NCBI GenBank assembly: GCA_033283165.1
Contig: JAWMQL010000004.1
Location: 1 to 64,000, forward strand
Direction: 5' to 3'
Source of the DNA: JAWMQL01 sp033283165
Lineage (GTDB): Bacteria > Pseudomonadota > Gammaproteobacteria > Pseudomonadales > Halieaceae
DNA length: 64,000 bases
Of this stretch, positions 43,918-50,146 are shown one piece after another (the stretch's first letter is position 1; each line of letters starts with the position of its first letter). A model generated the notes under the pieces. That model saw only the letters and a program-made list of their open reading frames with translations, searched no databases and was not told where the DNA came from. The translations under genes were made by a program, and so were the position numbers.

Positions 43918-44400
43918 ATGGGAAGACTGAGCACCCTGTACATCGACAAGGAGAGCCACAAGTTTTCCGCCGCGCATTTCACTATTTTCTCGGCGACCGA
44001 GCGGGAGCGGCTGCACGGCCACAACTATTCCGTTTCGGCGAAAATTGTCGCGCCCATGGGCGACAACGGCTATGCCGCGGACTACAACGTCTACAAACGG
44101 CGGCTGGCCGCGCTGTGCGAGGAACTGGACGAGTACCTGCTGCTGGCTGGTGATTCACCCTACCAGCAGATCGAGGAACACGGAGCCCGATACCGCGTGC
44201 GCTTCGCCGATGAGGAGATGGAGTTTCTGAAAACCGATACGCTGGTGTTGCCCATCCGCAATGCCACCGTGGAAGAGTTTTCGTTTTACCTGCTGCAGAA
44301 GCTGCTGCAGGCCTCTGCCGCGGACGGGCTGGTCGAGGTGGAACTCTGCGTGGCCTCGGGGCCCGGGCAGCGCGCCTGCTCTGCCTGGCGCCAGGACTGA
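43918..44400 (+). CDS. Atypical 6-pyruvoyl-tetrahydropterin synthase/QueD homolog
   Basis: A 160-residue protein from ATG 43918. It has the three zinc-binding histidines (KFSAAHF and LHGHNY) and the C-terminal pterin-binding acidic motif (NATVEEFSFYLL), so the T-fold is clear. The catalytic Cys that normally precedes the HGH motif (in QueD: C-x-x-L-H-G-H) is not there (the sequence reads ERERLHGH), and the LDH pair is LDE, so the catalytic His is also replaced. It may have changed chemistry or be non-catalytic. Divergent from an SDR/YhhQ operon. Confidence 0.7.
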   Translation: MGRLSTLYIDKESHKFSAAHFTIFSATERERLHGHNYSVSAKIVAPMGDNGYAADYNVYKRRLAALCEELDEYLLLAGDSPYQQIEEHGARYRVRFADEEMEFLKTDTLVLPIRNATVEEFSFYLLQKLLQASAADGLVEVELCVASGPGQRACSAWRQD

Positions 44401-44563
44401 ACCAGAAATTTGCCCACACACCCGCCAGATTAGCCTCGTCGGAACTGCCAATCGCCATCCGGTCCGGCCTTGATCGCGAATGCCCCCTCATGCAGCAGCC
44501 GGTGATGCTTTGAACACAGCAATACCAGGTTATCCAGCCTGGTTTCACCCCCGTCGGCCCAAT

Positions 44564-44601
44564 GTTCCACGTGGTACCCGAAAAGCGGGGCAGGCTCTGC
44601 G
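44564..44601 (+). repeat. Dispersed repeat copy 4, inside the HNH pseudogene
   Basis: The core GTACCCGAAAAGCGGGGC and CAGGCTCTG at 44574-44599 interrupts the HNH reading frame between the WLDA and HVEHW codons. Together with the flanking TTCCACGTG it matches copy 5 (46065-46103, opposite strand) over about 38 bases with two or three differences. Confidence 0.8.
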
Positions 44602-44814
44602 CGTCCAACCACTTTTCATGCGTACACCCGGGGTACCTGCAGCATTTATCTCTAGCGAGTAACGCTCTTTTCTGGGCCGGCTGTACCACCACCTGGCAGT
44701 GGTCTGCCGTGCAGCTACCCTTGTCGGCGCCGCCGTTCAAATAGCCCTTCGCCACCGCCACCAGGGCATCCGCTTGCCGCTGGTGGAAAGTCTCCTCGGT
44801 CTCGATACTTTCCT

Positions 44815-44853
44815 CGCCATCCGCCATCCGCCATCCGCCATCCGCCATCCGCC
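44815..44853. repeat. Heptanucleotide tandem repeat (CCGCCAT, about 5.5 copies)
   Basis: Four perfect CCGCCAT units with partial units at each end. On the minus strand three units (21 bp) encode MADGGWR repeatedly. Because the unit is 7 bp, each gain or loss of a unit shifts the frame; the two DUF222 pieces on either side are indeed in different frames. Confidence 0.9.
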
Positions 44854-45357
44854 TCCAGCGATGCCAGCGCCATCTCCATCTCCAGCGCCTTCATCACCAG
44901 TTCGCCACTCTCCTGAGGCAATTCCACCGAGATCGTCATACTGCCATCCCCGTGCACCGAGCGAGACAGGTAGCGCTCCCGGTGCAGCCGTCTGGCATCC
45001 GCCAGCGATTCGTCCTTCAGCACATTGCGCCGCCGGCGACAGTAATCATCCACCTGCTGCGCGGTTGCCTTGACAGCAAAATCGAGCAACGCCCCCTCGT
45101 TTTCGGGGCTGGCGATCCGCGTGAGTGAGCGGGCCTTGGAGTAGGACAGGTCACCGCCCTGGAAAGCTGCCGCACTTCATGTTCAGCCACTCGGCGCAGT
45201 TATTGAACAGGTAGGGTTTTCAGCCCTGGCGCAGGTCGAATTCGCGGATGAGCACGAGGAAGTCGTATTCCGCCGCGTTGATGCGCGCGGAGAGTGTAAT
45301 CAGCTCGGCTTCGAGGTCGTCGAGGGAGCGGCGGGAGAGGTGGTGGACCGGTTGCAT

Positions 45358-45711
45358 GGGAGCCTCCTTGCGGGGTGCGGACTGGCAGCGGCAATGCGCT
45401 GTCCGGAGAACTCCAATTTTCTCATATCTATCTGATTTCAATAGAAATACAGTTAATCAGATGTGTCCACCTGTACAGTATCCGGGCAGGCTTGTTTGGT
45501 AACTTGTTGAAACAACGCAGATTCCCATGGGTTCACCGCTCTGGCTAACGCGTGCCGGAACCAACTATCTCGACTTTCAGACAGAATCTGCTTGCAAGGT
45601 GTCACGCTCAGCCCGAAACTATTTTTTGAAAAGGCTTCTACCGTGTAGGCGACCGGTAACAAATTCAGTCGTCCCAGCATCGACTTCTTGATTACACTTG
45701 GGAGGCGCTTC
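45358..45711. other. Intergenic region between the HNH remnant and the Lpp-like gene
   Basis: About 350 bases with lower GC than the flanks, especially 45420-45470 (TTTTCTCATATCTATCTGATTT). A minus-strand ORF spanning 45453-45839 overlaps the lipoprotein gene and has no recognisable motif, so it was not called. The promoters of the lipoprotein gene and, formerly, of the HNH gene should lie here, but no clear -35/-10 pair was seen. Confidence 0.4.
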
Positions 45712-45999
45712 TTGTCGATTATCACTTTTAAACAGACTGTTTCCACCCTTGTATGTGTCAGTTCGGTGGGCCTGTCTGGTTGCGCCACCACAGCGGAGAT
45801 GGAGCGTTTACGCGCCGAGGTCGCGCAGGCCAACGCCACGGCGCTTCAAGCTGTGGCTGATGCAGCCCAGACCCGCCGTGAACTGATTGCGCTGAAGGCG
45901 GCCAAAGCAGCCGACAAATCTGCTCCGACCGTGACCAGTCGACACGGATACAAGTGGAGTCTGCAAGACTCCTGGCGCGCGAGCCCGGAAGCGCACTGA
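45712..45999 (+). CDS. Small Lpp-like lipoprotein
   Basis: A 95-residue protein from a TTG start at 45712, chosen because GGGAGG lies 7 bases upstream; an earlier TTG at 45688 has no RBS. The signal peptide ends in the lipobox LSGC. Then comes an Ala-rich heptad helix (MERLRAEVAQANATALQAVADAAQ), like the alanine zipper of OprI/Lpp. A C-terminal Lys for peptidoglycan attachment is not at the end (it finishes RASPEAH), and the tail differs from standard Lpp. Probably an outer-membrane lipoprotein. Confidence 0.72.
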   Translation: MSIITFKQTVSTLVCVSSVGLSGCATTAEMERLRAEVAQANATALQAVADAAQTRRELIALKAAKAADKSAPTVTSRHGYKWSLQDSWRASPEAH

Positions 46000-46064
46000 G
46001 GTTCTCTTCATACCAAATCTTCCCGGGTCCAGTCCACGCAGAACCACGCTGGCGGCCCCGCGAA

Positions 46065-46103
46065 CGCAGAGCCTGCCCCGCTTTATCGGGTATCACGTGG
46101 AAC
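46065..46103 (-). repeat. Dispersed repeat copy 5
   Basis: On the minus strand it reads TTCCACGTGATACCCGATAA followed by AGCGGGGCAGGCTCTGCG, nearly identical to copy 4 on the opposite strand. It lies just after the prlC stop codon. With copy 4 it forms an inverted pair enclosing the HNH remnant and the Lpp-like gene. Confidence 0.8.
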
Positions 46104-46129
46104 ACCGGTGGTGTGTCAGAACCAGATAG

Positions 46130-48175
46130 TCACGCAGCCCGCGAATCAACAATCCCGCTGTGCCGCAACAGTGGCGCAATGTCCGGCTCTCGACCACGGA
46201 AGTCCGCGAACAGTTGTAACGGTTCCCTTGAACCCCCCATTTCCAGGATGTGGCGACGAAAATCTGCGCCGGCGGCGGCATTGAACACGCCTTCTTCCTC
46301 GAACCGGGAGAAGGCATCTGCCGACAACACTTCCGCCCACTTGTAGCTGTAGTAACCGGCGGCGTAGCCCCCGGCAAAAATATGGGAAAAGCTGTGCTGG
46401 AAGCGGTTGTGGGCGGGTGGCATCACCACCGCCACCTGGTTGCGAACCTCGTCAAGGACTGCCTGTACCCCGGCCGCGTCGCCCCCTGACCACTCGCGGT
46501 GCAGCCGGAAGTCGAACAGGGCAAATTCCAGCTGGCGCACCATCATCATGGCGGACTGGAAGTTGCGGGCGGCCAGTAACCTGTCCAGCAGCTGCCGCGG
46601 CAAGGGTTCGCCGGTCTCCACATGTCCGGAGATAAACACCAGGGCTTCCGGTTCCCAGCACCAGTTTTCAAGGAACTGGCTGGGTAACTCCACCGCGTCC
46701 CAGGGTACGCCGTTAATCCCCGAGACCGCCGCCACGGTCTGCCGGGTGAGCATGTGATGCAGGCCGTGGCCAAATTCGTGGAACAGAGTGACGAGTTCGG
46801 TGTGACTCAGCAGGGCGGGCTGGTCCCCCACCGGCGGCGAGAAATTGCACACCAGGTAGGCGGTAGGCAACTGTACCTGGTCGGCCCGCAAACGCCTTAC
46901 CCGACAGTTGCCCATCCAGGCACCGCCGCGTTTGTCGGCCCGGGCATGGAGATCCAGGTAAAAGCGCGCAATGATCTGGTCGCCGTCCAGTAGCTCAAAC
47001 AGGCGGGCGTCCGGGTGGTAACTGTCAAAAGCGGCCACCTCCCTTACAGTCACCCCGTACAGTCTTTTCACCACTTCGAACAGCCCGGACAATACCCGGT
47101 CCAGCGGCAGATAGGGACGCACGTCCTCCTGGGAAATCCGGTAGCGTTGCTCACGCAGTTTCTCCGCGGCATAGCTCACATCCCAGGCCTGCAGCGATTC
47201 GAGGTCGAGTTCGTTCCGGGCGTAGTCCTCCAGCTCCTGCCACTCCCGCTGCGCCTGTGGTCGCGAGCGAGACGCCAGCTGCTGCAGGAAGTCCAGCACA
47301 CTTGTCGGTGACTCGGCCATCTTGGTGGCGAGGGACAGTTCGCTGTAGTCGGTAAATCCGAGCAATTGCGCGAGTTCCAGGCGCAGGTCCAACAATTCCG
47401 TGATGATGGCGCTGTTGTCCCATTGCCCGGCGTGCGGACCCTGGTCAGACGCCCGTGTGCTGTTGGCAGTGTAGACCTCTTCGCGCAGGGCGCGATTGTC
47501 GCAGTAGGTCAGCACCGGGTGAAGCGACGGAAATTCGAGGCTGATCAGGTAGCCGTCCTTGCCCGCCCGCTCAGCCGCCTGCCGGGCGCTGGCCAGGGCG
47601 CTGTCGGGCAGGCCCGCGAGGTCGTCCGCCTGCAACAGCTTCGACCAGGCGTTGGTGGCGTCCAGCACATTTTCTCCGAACTTGCTGCCCAACTCGGACA
47701 GGCGCTTCCTGAGCTCGCCGTAACGCGCCTTGTCCGCCCTGGACAGGGTGATGCCGGCCAGTCGAAAGTCCCGCAGGGCATGCTCCACCGCGGTCCGTTT
47801 GGCCTGGTCCAGGTCGGCAAATCCCGGCGCGTCGGCAATGGCCTGGTAGGCGCGGTACAGGCCCTCGTGCTGCCCGAGCCAGGTGCCGTGTTCGGACAGC
47901 AGCGGCAGGCAGGCATTGTAGGCCGCGCGCAGTTCCTCTGAATTCAGCACCCCGTTGAGGTGGCCGACCGGGGACCAGGCACGGGACAGTTCATCTTCCA
48001 GCTCCTCTATCGGGGCTACCAGCGTGTCCCAGTCCGGCCGCTCAGCGGTCGCGAGCAGGCGTTCTATTTCGCGCTGGTTGCGCTCAATCAGGCTGCTAAT
48101 GGCGGGCTCGACGTGCCCGGGTTCGATCCGGGAAAAGGGCGGCAGGCCGTCGTCTTGCAACAGGGGATTGGACAT
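46130..48175 (-). CDS. prlC: Oligopeptidase A (M3 metallopeptidase)
   Basis: A 681-residue cytosolic zinc metallopeptidase. The active site LVTLFHEFGHGLHHML has the HExxH motif (about 455) with the third ligand Glu in the ENWCWEPEAL segment. The start MSNPLLQDDGLPPFSRIEPGHVEPAI and the full length match E. coli PrlC/OpdA, which degrades signal peptides and other oligopeptides. It runs upstream of the repeat copy 5. Confidence 0.95.
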   Translation of the reverse strand: MSNPLLQDDGLPPFSRIEPGHVEPAISSLIERNQREIERLLATAERPDWDTLVAPIEELEDELSRAWSPVGHLNGVLNSEELRAAYNACLPLLSEHGTWLGQHEGLYRAYQAIADAPGFADLDQAKRTAVEHALRDFRLAGITLSRADKARYGELRKRLSELGSKFGENVLDATNAWSKLLQADDLAGLPDSALASARQAAERAGKDGYLISLEFPSLHPVLTYCDNRALREEVYTANSTRASDQGPHAGQWDNSAIITELLDLRLELAQLLGFTDYSELSLATKMAESPTSVLDFLQQLASRSRPQAQREWQELEDYARNELDLESLQAWDVSYAAEKLREQRYRISQEDVRPYLPLDRVLSGLFEVVKRLYGVTVREVAAFDSYHPDARLFELLDGDQIIARFYLDLHARADKRGGAWMGNCRVRRLRADQVQLPTAYLVCNFSPPVGDQPALLSHTELVTLFHEFGHGLHHMLTRQTVAAVSGINGVPWDAVELPSQFLENWCWEPEALVFISGHVETGEPLPRQLLDRLLAARNFQSAMMMVRQLEFALFDFRLHREWSGGDAAGVQAVLDEVRNQVAVVMPPAHNRFQHSFSHIFAGGYAAGYYSYKWAEVLSADAFSRFEEEGVFNAAAGADFRRHILEMGGSREPLQLFADFRGREPDIAPLLRHSGIVDSRAA

Positions 48176-48206
48176 GGGGACCTCTTGTCGTGTCAGTCGC
48201 GGGATT

Positions 48207-48731
48207 CTACCCTAATTCCCAGTGGGCGAGACCCTGGTATGTGGCACCCCGGCGCCCCCGTCGTGATTCGAACAGGGTGAAATGCTCATACCGGAACAGG
48301 AAATCCGGTGCCGCGGCAGGGCGCGGGGGGGCTGTTTCGCAGCGACGGTACAGGGTCAGGTGGGGCTGGTAGCGGCGGCGCTCCCGGCGTCCGCCCAACT
48401 GCTGGCAGATTCCGGCCAGGCCGCCGGCCAGGTGGTCCAGGCCGGATGGCCACTGGCTCGGTCCCAGCCAGTACAGCCCCGGCCGTGGCCAGTACCCGGT
48501 ATCGTCCAGTCGCAGGCTGTCAGCGGTATGGTGGTCCTCGTCCAGCCAACGATCGACATTCTGCAGCAGTTGTTCCAGCCGGCTCTGGGGTAGCTCCCCC
48601 AGGAAAGCCAGGGTGATATGCAGGTTGGCCACCGGCACGGCCCGTCCGACGGCTCCGAATTGCCGGTCGCGCCAGTCTGCAATCGCCAACTGGAGTTGCG
48701 CTGGCGGGTCCAGGGCAAAAAAAAGCCGCAT
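48207..48731 (-). CDS. thpR: RNA 2',3'-cyclic phosphodiesterase (LigT/ThpR)
   Basis: A 174-residue 2H phosphoesterase starting MRLFFALDPPAQLQLA. The two catalytic HxTx motifs are LHITLAFLGEL (about 41) and YQPHLTLYRRC (about 123), correct spacing for ThpR/LigT. It hydrolyses 2',3'-cyclic phosphates on RNA. Its ATG overlaps the helicase stop codon by one base. Confidence 0.9.
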   Translation of the reverse strand: MRLFFALDPPAQLQLAIADWRDRQFGAVGRAVPVANLHITLAFLGELPQSRLEQLLQNVDRWLDEDHHTADSLRLDDTGYWPRPGLYWLGPSQWPSGLDHLAGGLAGICQQLGGRRERRRYQPHLTLYRRCETAPPRPAAAPDFLFRYEHFTLFESRRGRRGATYQGLAHWELG

Positions 48732-50056
48732 CAGCCGTCGCGCGGTTTGCGCATCAGCGGGGCGAACCCGTCATTGCCGGCGCTGTCCGTGTCCCGCTTT
48801 CGCTTGCCCGCGTTCTTGCGGTTCCGGACCCGGTCCTTTTTGCGCGGCGCGCTGTTCTGGTCGCGCTTCTTCTTGCTGCCGGCGGCCTTGCCGGATGACT
48901 TGCTCTTCCTGGGCCCGCGATATTTTGCTTTCAGCCCGGGCAGGGAGCGCTGTTCAAACTCCAGTTTCAGGTAACGCTGGATGCTGATCATCAGGTTCCA
49001 TTCGGGCGCCGCGACCAGGGACACCGCCAGACCCGCCCGGCCCGCGCGCCCGGTGCGACCGGTCCGGTGCAGGTAATCGTCGCCGGAGTGTGGCATATCG
49101 TAATTCACCACCAGCTCGATATCCGGGATGTCCAGGCCGCGGGCGGCCACGTCCGAGGCGCACAGTATATCCACCTTGCCGTCGGCAAAGCGGGTCATCA
49201 CCTGCTTGCGCTCTTCGGTGCTCATCTCGCCCTGCAGGCAGCCGGCTTTCAGGCCGTGGTGTGCGAGAGATCCGGCGAGACGGGTAGCGGTGCGGCGTTT
49301 GTTGGCGAACACCAGGGCGCGCCGGAAACCACCCTTGTCCAGCAGCGCCAGCAAGAGCTTGTCCTTGTGCTCCCAGCTGTCCGCCAGGATGCGCTGGTGG
49401 TGAATGCTGCTGTGGGGCTGGCGTACCTCGCCGACACTGACCGTCTCTGGCTCCCGCAACAGCTCGCCGGCGATACCCCCGAGACCCCTGTGTTTCAGGG
49501 TTGCGGACAACATCAGGGTTTGCCTCCCGGTCGGACAGTACTCCGCGATAGCCAGTACATCGTCGCGGAAACCGAGGTCCAGCATGCGGTCCGCCTCGTC
49601 GAGAACCAGCAGTTTCAGGGCAGACAGATCGGCACTGCGTCGCTGGCAGTGTTCCAGCAGGCGCCCGGGGGTGGCGACGACCAACTCGGGGTTTTTGCGG
49701 AAAAGCGCTGCCTGGTACCTGAAATCGGCGCCCCCGGTGATGGCCTGGACCTGCAACGGGGTCTTGTTGACCAGGGCGCGACAGTGCTTCAGCACCTGTC
49801 TGGCCAACTCCCGGGTGGGCACCAGTATCAGGACCAGGGTACCGGCATCGCGCAGTGTCGGCTCAACCAGCAGTCGCTGCACGGCTGGCAGGAGATAGGC
49901 CAGGGTCTTGCCGGAGCCGGTTTCAGCGCTGATCCGCAGATCACAGCCTGTCAGCCCCAGCGGTACCGCTTGCTGCTGCACCGGTGTGGGTCGTTCCAGG
50001 GCCAGATCCGCCAGTGCGAGTCGCAGGCGCTGGTCTAAATCGAGCTGCTCAAACAA
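48731..50056 (-). CDS. DEAD-box RNA helicase
   Basis: A 441-residue helicase. In order: Q motif (PTPVQQQAVPLGL), Walker A AETGSGKT, PTRELA, VLDEADRMLD, the LSATLK motif (motif III, SAT), VNYDMPHSGDDYLHRTGRTGRAGR (motifs V-VI). A Lys/Arg-rich tail (RKSKSSGKAAGSKKKRDQ) probably binds RNA. The order and length fit RhlE/SrmB-like proteins; the exact paralog is uncertain. Divergent from the SDF-transporter unit. Confidence 0.92.
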   Translation of the reverse strand: MFEQLDLDQRLRLALADLALERPTPVQQQAVPLGLTGCDLRISAETGSGKTLAYLLPAVQRLLVEPTLRDAGTLVLILVPTRELARQVLKHCRALVNKTPLQVQAITGGADFRYQAALFRKNPELVVATPGRLLEHCQRRSADLSALKLLVLDEADRMLDLGFRDDVLAIAEYCPTGRQTLMLSATLKHRGLGGIAGELLREPETVSVGEVRQPHSSIHHQRILADSWEHKDKLLLALLDKGGFRRALVFANKRRTATRLAGSLAHHGLKAGCLQGEMSTEERKQVMTRFADGKVDILCASDVAARGLDIPDIELVVNYDMPHSGDDYLHRTGRTGRAGRAGLAVSLVAAPEWNLMISIQRYLKLEFEQRSLPGLKAKYRGPRKSKSSGKAAGSKKKRDQNSAPRKKDRVRNRKNAGKRKRDTDSAGNDGFAPLMRKPRDG

Positions 50057-50146
50057 ACGCCAGTCTCCTCCGGGTGATCAGGGCACATACTAACCGATTC
50101 AGGTGTATCATGGTCAGGCGTGATAAGAGTAAGCACAAGGGCGCAG

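Larger units (their letters stand above)
44430..45357 (-). pseudogene. Broken DUF222/HNH endonuclease gene
   Basis: Start at ATG 45357 with AAGGAGG. N-terminal DUF222 sequence (DLEAELITLSARINAAEYDF, LIREFDLRQG) then stops where Trp is expected (TGA). Out-of-frame pieces follow: AEWLNMKCG, then, after a missing stretch, SYSKARSLTR, LLDFAVKATAQQVDDYCRRRR and SVHGDGSMTISVELPQE. Next comes a heptamer repeat causing a frame change, then QVVVQ, CRYPGCTHEKWLDA, a 26-base insertion matching the dispersed repeat, and finally the HNH core HVEHWADGGET and LCSKHHRLLHEG in another frame. At least four lesions; the gene cannot make an intact nuclease. Confidence 0.85.

Noticed and set aside
44815..44853. 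Heptamer repeat considered as a CRISPR-like array
   Set aside because: Units are directly adjacent with no spacers and are in a coding remnant; no cas genes are present.
45453..45839. 128-codon minus-strand ORF next to the Lpp-like gene
   Set aside because: It overlaps the 5' half of the lipoprotein gene on the other strand, has no RBS and no family motif.
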